The translations under genes and the position numbers were made by a program. Positions 1 through 10,776 of a stretch of DNA of 58,365 nucleotides are shown in pieces; positions within the stretch are counted from its first letter, which is position 1; every line of letters starts with the position of its first letter. Source of the DNA: Bacteroidales bacterium (GTDB taxonomy: Bacteria; Bacteroidota; Bacteroidia; Bacteroidales; F082); assembly GCA_017461665.1 (NCBI GenBank), contig JAFTXI010000008.1:1-58365 (forward strand), in the 5' to 3' direction. Below the pieces are notes generated by a model. That model was given only the letters and a program-made list of their open reading frames with translations, was not told the DNA's origin and searched no databases.

Positions 1-94
1 AGGAATGAAGTGTGTTGAGAGTGGGAAGTGGGTGAAGTAGAATTTTAGAACTTTAGAACTCCATCACTTCATCACTTATAGACTCATATACTCT

Positions 95-151
95 GAGACG
101 CATCAATTACATCGTGTTTATATTTCAAAGGTGTAATTGGTGCGTCTCTAC
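95..151 (+). repeat. GAGACG-type hairpin repeat, ATTACA class
   Basis: Two 19-nt arms (95-113 and 130-148) pair throughout, with two T.G wobbles, around a 16-nt AT-rich loop; the unit ends CTAC. It belongs to the family found again near 20.0, 36.8, 43.8 and 52.0 kb. Short GACTC-containing direct repeats flank it (about 80-175). It lies upstream of the rpsL promoter, so it may mark the 3' end of a gene left of the window (inference). Confidence 0.85.
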
Positions 152-244
152 TTATAGACTCGGAGACTCGGTGACTCAAAAAACGCTTAAAATACTGCTA
201 AAAATAGCTAATAAAAAAAGTTTAATTTTTTTTTCTACAAAGTG

Positions 245-274
245 TTGTGTATTAAAGAAAAAGTTGTATCTTTG
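245..274 (+). promoter_or_regulatory. Promoter of the ribosomal operon
   Basis: TTG at 245-247, a 19-nt spacer, then TATCTTTG at 267-274: a full match to the Bacteroidota housekeeping promoter pattern (TTG, 19-21 nt, TAnnTTTG). Transcription would start near 280, giving a leader of about 258 nt before rpsL. Confidence 0.8.
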
Positions 275-280
275 CACCCG

Positions 281-538
281 GAAAAAAGTTAGAAAAATTA
301 ACTTTGTGAATGAGATAGTTAAGGGACCTGATAAATTAAACGTTAGAGGTTTCTACATCGTAAGAGGTTAAAAATAAGTTCTATAGTCTTGCGATGGGTT
401 TAGCGAAAGAAGTCGGAATAGTGACCGCAAATCCCTGACTATGTTGTTTAAAGAGCGAAATTTCGAGCTATTTGAAATAGAAAATAAAGGAATTTTTCCT
501 ATTAAATGGATAGAAATTAGTAATTTAAAGAAAAAGAA
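281..538 (+). promoter_or_regulatory. Long 5' leader of rpsL with possible structure
   Basis: This stretch has no convincing gene. Its middle can fold: ATAGTC (383-388) pairs with GACTAT (437-442), and inside that GGGTTTAGCG (396-405) roughly pairs with CGCAAATCCC (426-435). Ribosomal operons are often controlled by protein binding to such leaders; that role here is inference. A short ORF running through 114-371 looks like chance. Confidence 0.4.
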
Positions 539-931
539 ATGCCAACGATTCAACAATTAGTCCGCAAAGGACGTCAAAAATTGGAAGACAAGAGTAAATC
601 TCCTGCCTTGGATTCGTGCCCACAACGTCGTGGTGTTTGTGTACGTGTTTACACAACAACACCTAAGAAACCTAACTCAGCTATGCGTAAGGTTGCGAGG
701 GTTCGTTTGACCAATCAGAAAGAAGTTAATGCTTACATCCCAGGTGAAGGCCATAACTTGCAGGAACACTCTATCGTGATGATTAGAGGTGGTCGTGTTA
801 AAGATCTTCCAGGTGTACGTTATCACATCATCCGTGGTGCTTTGGATACAGCAGGTGTTGACGGTCGTGCACAACGCAGATCAAAATACGGTGCTAAACG
901 TCCTAAGAAACAGGCCGCTAAGAAGAAATAA
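539..931 (+). CDS. rpsL: Small ribosomal subunit protein uS12
   Basis: 130-residue S12, a decoding-centre protein of the 30S subunit. The conserved [10 protein letters not shown] segment (about residues 40-48) and the [11 protein letters not shown] segment (about 86-96) are intact. These loops touch the codon-anticodon helix, and the lysine where streptomycin-resistance changes usually arise is wild type. It is the first gene of the ribosomal run, with the promoter and long leader upstream and rpsG 36 nt downstream. The C-terminal tail is lysine-rich, as usual for the family. Confidence 0.98.
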   Translation: MPTIQQLVRKGRQKLEDKSKSPALDSCPQRRGVCVRVYTTTPKKPNSAMRKVARVRLTNQKEVNAYIPGEGHNLQEHSIVMIRGGRVKDLPGVRYHIIRGALDTAGVDGRAQRRSKYGAKRPKKQAAKKK

Positions 932-967
932 TTGTTAAACGGAAAGAAAAGTTTAGAACATTAGAAC

Positions 968-1435
968 ATGAGAAAAGCTAAACCAAAGAAAAGAATCATC
1001 CTTCCAGATCCAAAATACGGTGATGTTTTGGTAACAAAATTCGTTAACAACATCATGTTAAAGGGTAAAAAGAACCTTGCTTACGAAATATTCTACAAAG
1101 CTATGGATATCGTAGGTAACAAATTGAACGAGGACCCTATCAGTGTTTGGAAGAAAGCTTTAGAAAACGTAACTCCACAAGTAGAGGTAAGAAGCCGTCG
1201 TATTGGTGGTGCTACTTTCCAAATCCCTTCAGAGATTCGTCCTTCTCGTAAACAAAGTATCGGCATGAAAAACCTTATCGGTTACGCTCGTAAACGCCAT
1301 GAGAAATCAATGGGCGAAAGATTAGCAGGCGAAATCATGCAAGCTTATAAAGAAGAAGGCGCAGCTTTCAAGAAAAAGGAAGAAATCCACAGAATGGCTG
1401 ATGCTAACAAAGCCTTCTCACACTTCAGATTCTAA
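968..1435 (+). CDS. rpsG: Small ribosomal subunit protein uS7
   Basis: 155-residue S7, a primary binder of the 3' domain of 16S rRNA that nucleates the 30S head. The [18 protein letters not shown] segment (about residues 70-87) and the C-terminal helices are present, and length is normal. It sits between rpsL and fusA, the classical str-operon order, and is almost certainly co-transcribed with both. In other bacteria S7 is the repressor of this operon; no binding site could be assigned here. Confidence 0.98.
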   Translation: MRKAKPKKRIILPDPKYGDVLVTKFVNNIMLKGKKNLAYEIFYKAMDIVGNKLNEDPISVWKKALENVTPQVEVRSRRIGGATFQIPSEIRPSRKQSIGMKNLIGYARKRHEKSMGERLAGEIMQAYKEEGAAFKKKEEIHRMADANKAFSHFRF

Positions 1436-1457
1436 TATATAAAAGGTGTAAATAAAG

Positions 1458-3575
1458 ATGAAAGACGGTCAAAACAATAATATACTCGACAATACTCGTA
1501 ATATCGGCATCATGGCACACATCGACGCCGGTAAAACTACGACAACTGAGCGTATATTGTATTATACTGGCCGTAGTCGTCGTATCGGCGAAGTCCATGA
1601 CGGTGCTGCAACGATGGACTGGATGGTGCAAGAACAAGAAAGAGGTATTACGATTACTTCAGCTGCTACAACAGTGTTCTGGAATGTTAATGAAGTACCT
1701 TATAAGATTAATATCATCGACACCCCCGGTCACGTTGATTTCACAGTGGAAGTTGAACGTTCTCTTAGAGTTTTAGACGGAGCTGTTGCTCTCTTCTGCG
1801 CTGTAGGTGGCGTTGAACCTCAATCGGAAACAGTTTGGCATCAAGCCGATAAATATAAAGTGCCACACATCTGTTTCATCAACAAGATGGACCGTTGTGG
1901 TGCTGACTTCTTTAAAGTCGTAGAGCAGATTAAAGACCGCTTCAACGCAAATCCAATACCTATACAAATTCCTATCGGTTGTGAAGATTCATTCATCGGA
2001 GTCGTTGACTTGGTGAAAAACAAAGCATTCGTTTGGGAAGATGATCTTGGAACACAATATACAGAGGTAGAAATCCCTGAGGATTTAAAAGAAATGGCTG
2101 CTGAATACCGTAATAATTTATTAGAAGGTGCAGCAGAAGATAATGAAGAGTTGTTCGAGAAATATATGGACGACCCAGAATCCATCACAGAAGAGGAACT
2201 TATCGCTGAGATAAGAAAAGCTACTCTCTCGAGACGCGCTTGTCCTGTGTTGTGTGGAGCTTCCTTCAAAAACAAGGGCGTTCAGTTGTTGCTCGACGCT
2301 ATCATCAACTACCTTCCAAGTCCAAATGATATTGATGATGTTGTCGGTTTAAATCCAAAGACTGAAAAAGAAGAAATACGCAAAGCGGATCCAAATGAGC
2401 CGTTCTGCGCACTCGCTTTCAAAATTGCTACAGATCCATACGTCGGTCGTCTTGCTTTCTTCCGCGTTTATTCAGGAACCTTGAAATCAGGTTCATATGT
2501 ACTCAACGTAACAACAGGTAAGAAAGAACGTATTTCACGTATCATGCAGATGAATGCAAACAAACAAACACCGTTAGATGAAATCAAAGCAGGTGACATT
2601 GCAGCTGCAGTCGGATTTAAAACGATAAGAACAGGCGATACCCTTACCAGCGAAGATAAACCTTTATTGCTTGAGTCTATCTCATTCCCACAACCAGTAG
2701 TTCAAATCGCAGTTGAACCTAAAACTCAAGCAGAAATGGACAAGTTATCAGTATCCTTAGATAAACTTGCTGAAGAAGATCCTACCTTCCAAGTCACTAC
2801 TGACGAAAACTCAGGTCAGACAATTATTGCAGGTATGGGCGAATTACACCTTGATATTATTATCGACAGATTAAGAAGAGAATTTGGAGTAGAAATTAAT
2901 GTTGGTAGTCCACAAGTAGCGTACAAAGAATCATTTACACAAATGGTAGAGCATCGTGAGGTTTATAAGAAACAAACAGGTGGTAAAGGTAAGTTTGCCG
3001 ACATCGTGTTTGAGATTGGACCTGCCGATGACGGAGTATCCGGATTACAATTTGTCAATGATGTTAAAGGTGGTAATATTCCAAGAGAATATATCCTTGC
3101 TACAGAAAAAGGATTCAGGAGCGCGATGTCGAATGGCGTTTTGGCAGGATTCCCAATGGATTCTGTTAAAGTTCGCTTGGTTGATGGTTCAACCCATCCA
3201 GTAGATAGCGATGCCTTGTCGTTCGAAGCAGCAGCGCACTTTGGTTTCAAAGAAGCAGGAGCGAAGGCTAAGTCTGTCATCATGGAACCAATTATGAAAG
3301 TAGAAGTGAGAGTGCCATCAGAATACATGGGCGATGTCTCTGGCGATTTAAACAGAAGAAGATCGATATTAAGAGAAGTAGAAGCCGGTGTAGTACAACA
3401 AATCATTAAAGCCGACGTGCCATTGTCAGAGATGTTTGGATACATTACCACATTGAGGACATTAACACAAGGAAGAGCAAGTTACAGCATGGAGTTCAGT
3501 CACTATGCGAGATTGGCAGACGATTTGGCTGACATAGTAATAAAGAAGGCAAAAGGAACATATTTCTTCTTTTAG
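1458..3575 (+). CDS. fusA: Elongation factor G
   Basis: 705-residue translational GTPase that drives tRNA and mRNA translocation on the ribosome. GTP-binding motifs are clear: [10 protein letters not shown] (G1, about residues 20-29), DTPGHVDF (G3, about 88-95) and NKMD (G4, about 142-145). Domains II to V follow, with the GMGELHLDI segment of domain III and a complete C-terminus. Length and the str-operon position fit EF-G rather than a tetracycline-resistance paralogue. The start at 1458 lies 22 nt after rpsG and gives a normal N-terminus. Confidence 0.98.
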   Translation: MKDGQNNNILDNTRNIGIMAHIDAGKTTTTERILYYTGRSRRIGEVHDGAATMDWMVQEQERGITITSAATTVFWNVNEVPYKINIIDTPGHVDFTVEVERSLRVLDGAVALFCAVGGVEPQSETVWHQADKYKVPHICFINKMDRCGADFFKVVEQIKDRFNANPIPIQIPIGCEDSFIGVVDLVKNKAFVWEDDLGTQYTEVEIPEDLKEMAAEYRNNLLEGAAEDNEELFEKYMDDPESITEEELIAEIRKATLSRRACPVLCGASFKNKGVQLLLDAIINYLPSPNDIDDVVGLNPKTEKEEIRKADPNEPFCALAFKIATDPYVGRLAFFRVYSGTLKSGSYVLNVTTGKKERISRIMQMNANKQTPLDEIKAGDIAAAVGFKTIRTGDTLTSEDKPLLLESISFPQPVVQIAVEPKTQAEMDKLSVSLDKLAEEDPTFQVTTDENSGQTIIAGMGELHLDIIIDRLRREFGVEINVGSPQVAYKESFTQMVEHREVYKKQTGGKGKFADIVFEIGPADDGVSGLQFVNDVKGGNIPREYILATEKGFRSAMSNGVLAGFPMDSVKVRLVDGSTHPVDSDALSFEAAAHFGFKEAGAKAKSVIMEPIMKVEVRVPSEYMGDVSGDLNRRRSILREVEAGVVQQIIKADVPLSEMFGYITTLRTLTQGRASYSMEFSHYARLADDLADIVIKKAKGTYFFF

Positions 3576-3635
3576 ATAAGGAGTAAGAACAGAATAAGAT
3601 TAGAATACAAATAAAAAAATTAACAACAAATTCTT

Positions 3636-3941
3636 ATGAGTCAAAGAATTAGAATTAAGTTAAAATCTCACGATCATAACTTGGTTGACAAGTCAGCTGA
3701 GAAGATTGTGAAAACCATCAAATTGACTGGTGCTTTAGTTAGCGGACCTATACCGTTACCTACAGACAAGAAAATTTACACGGTTTTGCGTTCTACCTTC
3801 GTACACAAGAAATCGAGAGAGCAATTTGAGTTATCATCATACAAGCGTTTGCTTGATATCTATAACTCAACATCGCAAACTATCGATGCTTTGATGAAGT
3901 TAGAATTACCAAGCGGTGTAGAAGTAGAAATTAAATTATAA
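3636..3941 (+). CDS. rpsJ: Small ribosomal subunit protein uS10
   Basis: 101-residue S10, a 30S head protein that in other bacteria also works with NusB in antitermination. The [20 protein letters not shown] start and the GPIPLPT segment are typical, and length is normal. It opens the S10 block, 60 nt after fusA. No separate promoter with both boxes was found in that gap, so read-through from the str genes is likely. Confidence 0.98.
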   Translation: MSQRIRIKLKSHDHNLVDKSAEKIVKTIKLTGALVSGPIPLPTDKKIYTVLRSTFVHKKSREQFELSSYKRLLDIYNSTSQTIDALMKLELPSGVEVEIKL

Positions 3942-3975
3942 TTATTGTAAAACTATCTAGTAATTAAAACGTAGC

Positions 3976-4605
3976 ATGTCAGGAATACTAGGAAAAAAGA
4001 TTGGGATGACCAGCATTTACGACGAGAGTGGAAGAAACATTCCGGTAACAGTCGTTGAAGCAGGTCCTTGCGTAGTCACCCAAGTTAAGACAAAAGAAAA
4101 GGACGGTTACGATGCTATCCAAATGGCGTTTGATGAAAGAAAGGTGAAGAACACACCAAAGGCTTTACAAAAACATTTTGAAAAAGCTGGCACAACGCCT
4201 AAGAAGTTAGTTCGTGAATTTTCACGTTTCGAAGAAGGCCACAGAAAGAGCCTTGGAGAAACAATTACCGTCGATGTATTTATGGAAGGCGAATTTGTTG
4301 ACGTTACAGGTATCAGCAAAGGTAAGGGCTTCCAAGGTGTTGTTAAACGCTACAATTTCAATGGCGTTGGACAAGCGACTCACGGTCAACACAACCGTTT
4401 GAGAAAACCGGGTTCAATCGGTGCTTGTGCATATCCAGCAAGAGTTTTCAAAGGCTTAAGAATGGGTGGTCACATGGGTAACCGTACAGTGAAGGCTATC
4501 AACCTTCAAATCATGAAAATCGTTCCCGAGAAGAATTTGTTAGTTGTGAAAGGTTCAGTACCGGGATCTAAAAACGGATATTTAAAAATAGAAAGATGGA
4601 GTTAG
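3976..4605 (+). CDS. rplC: Large ribosomal subunit protein uL3
   Basis: 209-residue L3, an early-assembly 50S protein that reaches toward the peptidyl-transferase centre. The [15 protein letters not shown] start and the central glycine-rich loop ([31 protein letters not shown]; about residues 117-180) are intact. Its stop overlaps the rplD start by 10 nt, a sign of translational coupling. Length is normal. Confidence 0.98.
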   Translation: MSGILGKKIGMTSIYDESGRNIPVTVVEAGPCVVTQVKTKEKDGYDAIQMAFDERKVKNTPKALQKHFEKAGTTPKKLVREFSRFEEGHRKSLGETITVDVFMEGEFVDVTGISKGKGFQGVVKRYNFNGVGQATHGQHNRLRKPGSIGACAYPARVFKGLRMGGHMGNRTVKAINLQIMKIVPEKNLLVVKGSVPGSKNGYLKIERWS

Positions 4606-5222
4606 AAGTTTTAAAGATTACCGGCGAATCAACAGGACGCAAAGTTCAGTTGAACGAAAATATCTATGGAATTGAGCCTAATGATCATTGCATCTATTTG
4701 GATGTAAACTTGATCAGAGCTAATCAACGTCAAGGTACACACAAAGCAAAAACACGTAGTGAGATTGCAGGTAGTACACGTAAGTTGATCCGTCAAAAAG
4801 GAACAGGTGGTGCACGTCGTGGTGATATCAACTCACCAGTATTAAGAGGCGGTGGTAGAGTATTCGGTCCACAACCACGCGACTATGGTTTCAAATTGAA
4901 CAAGAAAGTCAGACTCCTTGCACGTAGATCAGCATTGACATACAAAATGAGAGATGCAGAGATTGCAATATTAGAAGACTTCACATTTGATAGCATCAAA
5001 ACTAAGAAGATGGTTGAAGTTTTGACAAACCTCAAAGTGAATGGTGGCAAGAACTTGTTTGTATTCCCAACAACAGACAACAATGTTGTTTTATCAGCAA
5101 GAAACATTCAACGCACTCAAGTCACACTTGCTCGTAACCTCAACACTTATGATATTCTCAATGCCAAGAAAATATTCATCTTGGAGAGTTCATTACCACA
5201 AATTGAAGAAATTCTTGGATAA
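4596..5222 (+). CDS. rplD: Large ribosomal subunit protein uL4
   Basis: 208-residue L4, which binds 23S rRNA and lines the exit tunnel. The long tunnel loop is recognisable ([11 protein letters not shown], then [13 protein letters not shown], about residues 68-98). In enterobacteria L4 also represses the S10 operon; there is no evidence for or against that here. The start codon lies inside the end of rplC in another frame, so the two are probably translationally coupled. Confidence 0.97.
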   Translation: MELEVLKITGESTGRKVQLNENIYGIEPNDHCIYLDVNLIRANQRQGTHKAKTRSEIAGSTRKLIRQKGTGGARRGDINSPVLRGGGRVFGPQPRDYGFKLNKKVRLLARRSALTYKMRDAEIAILEDFTFDSIKTKKMVEVLTNLKVNGGKNLFVFPTTDNNVVLSARNIQRTQVTLARNLNTYDILNAKKIFILESSLPQIEEILG

Positions 5223-5244
5223 TTAACCTTAAAAATTAGAAACG

Positions 5245-5535
5245 ATGATTATCATTAAGAAACCTGTTATAACAGAAAAGATGACTGCGATTACTGAGAA
5301 ACTTAATCGCTACGCATTTATTGTTGACAAACGTGCAAATAAACTGCAAATCAAACAGGCTGTCCAAGACCTTTATGGTGTACAAGTGGAATCAGTCAAC
5401 ACTATTAATTATGAAGGAAAGCTCAAGTCACGTTATACAAAGACCGGCGTTATCAGCGGTAGAAGAGATGCTTTCAAGAAAGCAATCGTGACTTTAGCAA
5501 AAGGTGAAACTATTGACTTTTTTAGCAATATTTAA
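5245..5535 (+). CDS. rplW: Large ribosomal subunit protein uL23
   Basis: 96-residue L23, located at the tunnel exit, where it forms the docking site for trigger factor and SRP. The family start [13 protein letters not shown] and the [20 protein letters not shown] core are clear. Length is normal. It is followed after 2 nt by rplB, so they form one transcript and probably a coupled pair. Confidence 0.97.
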   Translation: MIIIKKPVITEKMTAITEKLNRYAFIVDKRANKLQIKQAVQDLYGVQVESVNTINYEGKLKSRYTKTGVISGRRDAFKKAIVTLAKGETIDFFSNI

Positions 5536-5537
5536 AG

Positions 5538-6362
5538 ATGGCTTTAAAGAAATATAAACCTACGACACCGGGTCAGCGCTTCAAAATTATTAGCGCTTTT
5601 GACGAAATCACAACAAGCAAGCCAGAGAAGTCATTGCTTGCAACAAAGAAAAGCAGCGGTGGACGTAACCACACAGGTAAAATGACTGTCCGCAATATAG
5701 GTGGTGGACACAAACAAAAATATAGAATAATTGACTTCAAACGCGACAAAGATGGTATTCCAGCAGTAGTTAAAACTATCGAATACGATCCAAACCGTAC
5801 AGCACGTATAGCATTAGTATATTATGCTGATGGTGAAAAGCGTTATATCATTGCTCCACAAGGCTTGAAAGTTGGACAAACAATCATGTCTGGAAAAGAA
5901 GCTACACCAAACGTTGGTAATGCAATGTTCTTAAGCGATGTTCCATTCGGTACAATAATTCACAACATTGAATTACGTCCGGGACAAGGCGCTAAGATGG
6001 CACGTAGCGCAGGTGCATACGCACAATTGATGTCACGTGATGGTAAATATGCAATTTTGAAGATGCCTTCAGGCGAGACACGTCTCATCCTTCAATCATG
6101 CAAAGCTACTATCGGTACTGTGTCGAACGTAGAACACAACCTTGAGAAATCAGGTAAGGCAGGTCGTAGCCGCTGGTTAGGCCGTCGTCCACGCGTTCGT
6201 GGTGTTGTTATGAACCCAGTAGATCACCCAATGGGTGGTGGTGAAGGCCGTGCATCAGGTGGTATCCCACGTAGCCGTAAGGGTATGCCAGCTAAGGGTT
6301 ACAAGACACGTGCATTGAAGAATGCATCTAACAGATACATAATCGAAAGAAGAAAGAAGTAA
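5538..6362 (+). CDS. rplB: Large ribosomal subunit protein uL2
   Basis: 274-residue L2, needed for subunit association and the peptidyl-transferase centre. The [17 protein letters not shown] segment (about residues 225-241), holding the conserved histidine, is intact, as are the SAGAYAQLM and GGHKQKYR segments. Length is normal and there is no sign of frame disruption. Confidence 0.98.
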   Translation: MALKKYKPTTPGQRFKIISAFDEITTSKPEKSLLATKKSSGGRNHTGKMTVRNIGGGHKQKYRIIDFKRDKDGIPAVVKTIEYDPNRTARIALVYYADGEKRYIIAPQGLKVGQTIMSGKEATPNVGNAMFLSDVPFGTIIHNIELRPGQGAKMARSAGAYAQLMSRDGKYAILKMPSGETRLILQSCKATIGTVSNVEHNLEKSGKAGRSRWLGRRPRVRGVVMNPVDHPMGGGEGRASGGIPRSRKGMPAKGYKTRALKNASNRYIIERRKK

Positions 6363-6386
6363 TTAACCAGGTAAAAAAGTAAAACA

Positions 6387-6653
6387 ATGAGTCGCTCACT
6401 TAAAAAAGGACCATATATCCACTATAAACTCGAGAAAAGAGTTTTGGATAATGTAGAAACAGGTAAGAAGACCGTCATTAAGACCTGGTCGAGAGCTTCG
6501 ATGATTTCACCAGATTTTGTTGGTCAAACAATAGCTGTACACAACGGAAATAAATTCATCCCTGTTTACGTAACAGAAAACATGGTAGGTCATAAGTTAG
6601 GAGAATTTGCTCCAACACGTATATTCAGAGGCCACGCCGGAAACAAAAAATGA
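6387..6653 (+). CDS. rpsS: Small ribosomal subunit protein uS19
   Basis: 88-residue S19 of the 30S head, which forms a complex with S13 near the A site. [11 protein letters not shown] at the start, the WSRASMI segment and the [16 protein letters not shown] end are all family hallmarks. Position between rplB and rplV is standard. Confidence 0.98.
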   Translation: MSRSLKKGPYIHYKLEKRVLDNVETGKKTVIKTWSRASMISPDFVGQTIAVHNGNKFIPVYVTENMVGHKLGEFAPTRIFRGHAGNKK

Positions 6654-6668
6654 TAAATAAAGAATAGT

Positions 6669-7100
6669 ATGGGAGCAAGAAAACATAATAGAGCAGAAGC
6701 TATAAAAGCAGCACGTAAACAAGTTGCTATGGCAAAGTTGATGGACGTGCCTACATCGCCTCGTAAGATGCGTTTAGTTGCTGACATGATAAGAGGAATG
6801 AAAGTGGAACTTGCACTGCATGCCTTGATGTACTCACCCAAAGCCGCTGCAAAACCGATGTATAAATTACTTCGTTCAGCAATAGCAAACTGGGAAGCTA
6901 AAAATGAAGAAAAACGTATCGAAGACGCTAACTTGTATGTAAAAGAAGTATTTGTTGATGAAGGTCGTACATTGAAACGTATTCAACCAGCTCCACAAGG
7001 TAGAGCACACCGCATCCGCAAACGTTCAAACCACATCACAATAGTTGTCGATAGTAGAATCGCTGAAGCAGCTAATGTAGAGGCAAAAGTAGAAGAATAA
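6669..7100 (+). CDS. rplV: Large ribosomal subunit protein uL22
   Basis: 143-residue L22, whose beta-hairpin reaches into the exit tunnel. The [17 protein letters not shown] segment (about residues 28-44) and the [17 protein letters not shown] hairpin region (about 112-128) are clear. It is slightly longer than the E. coli protein, with extra residues at both ends. The start at 6669 is the only ATG giving the whole N-terminus. Confidence 0.97.
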   Translation: MGARKHNRAEAIKAARKQVAMAKLMDVPTSPRKMRLVADMIRGMKVELALHALMYSPKAAAKPMYKLLRSAIANWEAKNEEKRIEDANLYVKEVFVDEGRTLKRIQPAPQGRAHRIRKRSNHITIVVDSRIAEAANVEAKVEE

Positions 7101-7119
7101 GAATAAATAAGAGTTTACA

Positions 7120-7854
7120 ATGGGACAAAAAGCAAATCCAATAGGTCTTAGATTAGGAATCATCAAAGGATGGGATTCCAATTGGTATGGCGGTAGAGAT
7201 TTTTCAAAGAAACTTGTCGAAGACGATAAAATTCGTAAATATTTGAATGCACGTCTTGGAAAAGCAGGTATCTCAAAGATTGCTATCGAACGTTCACTTA
7301 AACTCGTGACCGTAACTATCTTCACAGCTCGTCCGGGCATGATCATAGGTAGAGGTGGTCAAGAAGTAGATAAATTAAAAGAAGAATTAAAGAAGCTCAC
7401 TGGAAAAGAAGTCCAAATCAATATCAGTGAGATTAAGAGACCTGAACTCGATGCTTATATAGTAGCAAGCACAATCGCAAAACAAATTGAAGGCCGCGTA
7501 TCATTCCGTCGCGCTATCAAAACAGCTGTGCAAGGAACTATGCGTATCGGAGCAGAAGGTATCAAAGTTATTGCATCAGGTCGTGTTGGCGGTGCAGAAA
7601 TGGCACGTCAAGAAACTTACAAAGAAGGTCGTATTCCATTACATACACTTCGCGCAGATATTGACTATTCATTAGTTGAAGCACATACAACATACGGTCG
7701 TATCGGTATCAAAGTATGGATCTGCAAAGGTGAGATCTACGGTAAACCTGAGTTAGTACCAACCTCAATTGCTGGCGCAAACAAGAAACAATCAGCACCA
7801 AAGCAAAACGGAGGAGCTCCACGTCGTAATAAACGTAATAGTAACAATAAGTAA
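7120..7854 (+). CDS. rpsC: Small ribosomal subunit protein uS3
   Basis: 244-residue S3, which lines the mRNA entry tunnel of the 30S subunit. [13 protein letters not shown] starts the protein, a KH RNA-binding domain holds the [15 protein letters not shown] loop (about residues 73-87), and the C-terminal domain holds [11 protein letters not shown]. The asparagine/lysine-rich tail after about residue 220 is a lineage extension. Order rplV-rpsC-rplP is standard. Confidence 0.98.
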   Translation: MGQKANPIGLRLGIIKGWDSNWYGGRDFSKKLVEDDKIRKYLNARLGKAGISKIAIERSLKLVTVTIFTARPGMIIGRGGQEVDKLKEELKKLTGKEVQINISEIKRPELDAYIVASTIAKQIEGRVSFRRAIKTAVQGTMRIGAEGIKVIASGRVGGAEMARQETYKEGRIPLHTLRADIDYSLVEAHTTYGRIGIKVWICKGEIYGKPELVPTSIAGANKKQSAPKQNGGAPRRNKRNSNNK

Positions 7855-7878
7855 GAGTAAATAAAAAATCTATAAAAG

Positions 7879-8298
7879 ATGTTACAACCTAAAAGAACAA
7901 GATTCAGAAGACCTCAGAAGAGCAAGATAAAAGGTATCGCACACCGCGGACACGAACTTGCATTCGGAACTTTTGGAATAAAATCAATGGAGGACGCTTT
8001 GATTACAGCACGTCAAATAGAAGCTGCTCGTCAAGCTGTTACTCGTTACATGAAACGTGAGGGACAAATTTGGATCAGAATATTCCCTGATAAACCTATC
8101 ACCAAGAAGCCACAAGACGTTCGTATGGGTAAAGGTAAGGGAGATGTTGAATACTTTGCAGCTCGCGTATATCCAGGTCACATGCTTTTCGAAGCTGAAG
8201 GCGTGCCGTTAGCAATTGCTAAAGAAGCTATGCGTTTAGCCGCTCAAAAGTTACCAGTTACAACAAAATTCGTGGTTAGAAGAGATTATGTTGAATAA
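7879..8298 (+). CDS. rplP: Large ribosomal subunit protein uL16
   Basis: 139-residue L16, which binds near the A-site tRNA elbow in the 50S subunit. The [19 protein letters not shown] start, the [17 protein letters not shown] segment (about residues 62-78) and the [11 protein letters not shown] loop are intact. Length is normal. Confidence 0.98.
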   Translation: MLQPKRTRFRRPQKSKIKGIAHRGHELAFGTFGIKSMEDALITARQIEAARQAVTRYMKREGQIWIRIFPDKPITKKPQDVRMGKGKGDVEYFAARVYPGHMLFEAEGVPLAIAKEAMRLAAQKLPVTTKFVVRRDYVE

Positions 8299-8316
8299 TA
8301 AGAAGGAGCAAGCACT

Positions 8317-8529
8317 ATGAAAAAAGAAGCTATCAATGAATTAAGTACAGCTGATTTGATGGAACGCATCGAAGAGCGTCGTTCAGAATATGTTAAAATG
8401 AAGCTCAATCATGCAGTTTCTCCGCTGGATAATCCACATAAATTAGGCGCTTGTCGCAAGGAAATCGCACGAATGATGACTGAGTTAAGAAAACGTCAGA
8501 TCATTGAAGGAAAAAAAGACAATAAATAA
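8317..8529 (+). CDS. rpmC: Large ribosomal subunit protein uL29
   Basis: 70-residue L29, a two-helix protein at the tunnel exit next to L23. ELSTADLMERIEE at the start and the NPHKLGACRKEIARM core fit the family. An AAGGAG sequence lies about ten bases before the ATG, an unusually clear ribosome binding site for this lineage. Confidence 0.96.
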   Translation: MKKEAINELSTADLMERIEERRSEYVKMKLNHAVSPLDNPHKLGACRKEIARMMTELRKRQIIEGKKDNK

Positions 8530-8550
8530 TAAACGACAAAGGGAATTAAC

Positions 8551-8805
8551 ATGGAAAGAAATCTTAGAAAAGAGAGAATAGGCGTTGTTGCTAGCAACAA
8601 AATGGAAAAAACCATAGTCGTTGTTATTGAACGTCGTACAAAACACCCTATTTACGGTAAATTCGTTAAGAATTCTACACGTTTTATGGCACATGACGAG
8701 AAAAACGAATGCAATATCGGTGACACCGTCCGCATCATGGAAACTCGTCCGTTAAGTAAGAACAAACGTTGGAGACTCGTTGAAATAATAGAAAGGGCTA
8801 AGTAA
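8551..8805 (+). CDS. rpsQ: Small ribosomal subunit protein uS17
   Basis: 84-residue S17, a primary 16S rRNA binder with an OB fold. [19 protein letters not shown] at the start and [18 protein letters not shown] near the end are typical. Its stop codon overlaps the rplN start in TAATG, so the two are probably translationally coupled. Confidence 0.97.
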   Translation: MERNLRKERIGVVASNKMEKTIVVVIERRTKHPIYGKFVKNSTRFMAHDEKNECNIGDTVRIMETRPLSKNKRWRLVEIIERAK

Positions 8806-9173
8806 TGTTACAACAAGAATCAAGACTTGCAGTAGCCGACAACAGTGGCGCAAGAGAAGTTCTCTGCATCAGAGTTTTAGGCGGTACAAAGAAACGTTAT
8901 GCCGGCATTGGCGACGTGATAGTAGTAACAGTAAAAGACGCTACCCCAGGTGGTAACGTGAAAAAAGGTGCTGTTGTTAAAGCTGTCGTAGTTCGTACTA
9001 AGAAAGAAATTCGTCGTGCTGACGGCTCATACATTCGTTTCGACGATAACGCATGCGTGTTGTTGAACAACGCAGGCGAAATGGTAGGCACTCGTATCTT
9101 TGGTCCTGTTGCCAGAGAGTTGCGTGAGAAACAATATATGAAGATCGTATCTCTTGCACCTGAGGTACTTTAA
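8805..9173 (+). CDS. rplN: Large ribosomal subunit protein uL14
   Basis: 122-residue L14, a 50S protein at the subunit interface. [19 protein letters not shown], the [15 protein letters not shown] segment and the [20 protein letters not shown] end are textbook. It starts inside the stop of rpsQ and lies 20 nt before rplX. Confidence 0.98.
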   Translation: MLQQESRLAVADNSGAREVLCIRVLGGTKKRYAGIGDVIVVTVKDATPGGNVKKGAVVKAVVVRTKKEIRRADGSYIRFDDNACVLLNNAGEMVGTRIFGPVARELREKQYMKIVSLAPEVL

Positions 9174-9192
9174 TTAAAGAAAGGGACAAGTT

Positions 9193-9510
9193 ATGAGTAA
9201 ATTACATTTGAAAAAAGGCGATAACGTAGTAGTTATAGCCGGAACCCAAAAAGGAAAAAAAGGCACAGTTCTTAGCGTTGATGTTGAAAAACAAAGAGCT
9301 ATCGTAGAAGGTGTCAATTTGGTCTCTAAACATGCTCGTCCAAGCACAGAGAATCCTAAAGGTGGTATCGTGAAAAAAGAGGCTGGCGTTCATATCTCAA
9401 ACCTTATGGTATGCGATAAAAACGGCAAGCCAGGCCGCGTAGGTCGTAAAGAAGATGAAACTGGCAAATCAATCCGTTATTCTAAAAAAACAGGTGAGGA
9501 GATAAAATAA
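9193..9510 (+). CDS. rplX: Large ribosomal subunit protein uL24
   Basis: 105-residue L24, an assembly initiator with an N-terminal KOW motif ([20 protein letters not shown], about residues 7-26). Its last base is the first base of the rplE start codon (TAATG overlap), again suggesting translational coupling. Length is normal. Confidence 0.97.
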   Translation: MSKLHLKKGDNVVVIAGTQKGKKGTVLSVDVEKQRAIVEGVNLVSKHARPSTENPKGGIVKKEAGVHISNLMVCDKNGKPGRVGRKEDETGKSIRYSKKTGEEIK

Positions 9511-10070
9511 TGAATTATCAACCTAAACTAAGAGAACAGTATAAGAGTGAAATCGTGCCTGCATTGATGAAAGAATTTCAATACAAGACAGTTATGCAGG
9601 TTCCACGGCTTTTGAAAATTTCACTCAATCAGGGTATCGGCGCAGCATTGACCGACAAGAAACTGATTGACCATGGTGTAGAAGAAATGTCTGCTATCAC
9701 TGGACAGAAAGCCGTTCCGACTATTTCTAAATGCGACGTATCAAACTTCAAATTGCGTCGCGGCAACCCTATCGGTGTACGTGTAACTTTGCGTGGTGAC
9801 AGAATGTACGAATTTCTCGAACGCCTTGTTGCTGTTGCTTTACCACGTGTACGCGACTTTAGAGGTATCAACGACAAAGGTTTTGACGGACGCGGAAACT
9901 ATAGCTTCGGCGTTACAGAGCAAATCATTTTCCCTGAAATCGATATGGATAAAGTAGCCCGTATCAATGGTATGGATATTACCTTTGTAACTTCAGCAAA
10001 AACCGACAAGGAAGCAATGGCCTTGTTGAAACAATTTGGTCTTCCATTTAAAAATCAGAAAAAACAGTAA
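9510..10070 (+). CDS. rplE: Large ribosomal subunit protein uL5
   Basis: 186-residue L5, which binds 5S rRNA in the central protuberance. [13 protein letters not shown] near the N-terminus, [19 protein letters not shown] in the middle and [17 protein letters not shown] (about residues 131-147) are intact. rpsN follows after 3 nt. Confidence 0.98.
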   Translation: MNYQPKLREQYKSEIVPALMKEFQYKTVMQVPRLLKISLNQGIGAALTDKKLIDHGVEEMSAITGQKAVPTISKCDVSNFKLRRGNPIGVRVTLRGDRMYEFLERLVAVALPRVRDFRGINDKGFDGRGNYSFGVTEQIIFPEIDMDKVARINGMDITFVTSAKTDKEAMALLKQFGLPFKNQKKQ

Positions 10071-10073
10071 GGT

Positions 10074-10343
10074 ATGGCAAAAGAGTCAATGAAAGCTCGC
10101 GAGCGTAAAAGAGCTCAAATGGTTGAGAAATATGCAGCAAAACGCGCTGCTCTCAAGGAAGCCGGTGATTATATAGGTCTCCAAAAACTTCCTAAAAACG
10201 CTTCTCCTATCCGTCTGCATAATCGCTGTCAGCTTACCGGACGTCCAAAAGGTTACATGCGTCAGTTCGGCATTTCACGTATCAACTTCCGTGAAATGGC
10301 ACTGAAAGGTTTAATTCCAGGTGTTAAAAAAGCAAGTTGGTAA
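10074..10343 (+). CDS. rpsN: Small ribosomal subunit protein uS14, zinc-free form
   Basis: 89-residue S14 of the 30S head. It carries the [25 protein letters not shown] core and ends KKASW. Only one cysteine is present, so this is the longer zinc-independent form rather than the short form with a CxxC-CxxC zinc site. Position after rplE is standard. Confidence 0.97.
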   Translation: MAKESMKARERKRAQMVEKYAAKRAALKEAGDYIGLQKLPKNASPIRLHNRCQLTGRPKGYMRQFGISRINFREMALKGLIPGVKKASW

Positions 10344-10361
10344 ACATTAAAAATTAAGACA

Positions 10362-10760
10362 ATGATTACAGATCCTATAGCAGATTTCTTGACACGCATC
10401 CGTAATGCTGTCAACGCTAAACATAGAATAGTAGAAGTCCCTGCTTCAAATGTAAAGAAGGCTATCACCCAGATTCTTTTCGAGAAGGGTTACATTCTTA
10501 ACTATAAATTTGAAGAAGAAGGACCACAAGGCACAATTAAAATCGCTTTGAAGTATCATCCTGTTACAAAACAATCAGCTATTATGTCAATCCAAAGAGT
10601 ATCAACTCCAGGTTTACGTAAATATGCTGACTCTGAAAACTTACCAAGAGTGATGAACGGTCTAGGTATCGCAATCATCTCTACATCACAAGGTATTATG
10701 ACTGATAAAGAAGCACGTAAGCTTCACATCGGTGGCGAAGTTTTATGTTATGTAAGTTAA
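10362..10760 (+). CDS. rpsH: Small ribosomal subunit protein uS8
   Basis: 132-residue S8, a primary binder of the central domain of 16S r[16 protein letters not shown] at the start and the [21 protein letters not shown]-terminal segment are intact. In E. coli S8 represses the spc operon by binding near rplE; no matching structure could be assigned by eye. Confidence 0.98.
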   Translation: MITDPIADFLTRIRNAVNAKHRIVEVPASNVKKAITQILFEKGYILNYKFEEEGPQGTIKIALKYHPVTKQSAIMSIQRVSTPGLRKYADSENLPRVMNGLGIAIISTSQGIMTDKEARKLHIGGEVLCYVS

Positions 10761-10776
10761 TGAAAGGAGAATAGCA

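Noticed and set aside
114-371. 85-codon ORF upstream of rpsL
   Set aside because: It runs through a hairpin repeat and the rpsL promoter, and its product is low in recognisable features; read as chance.
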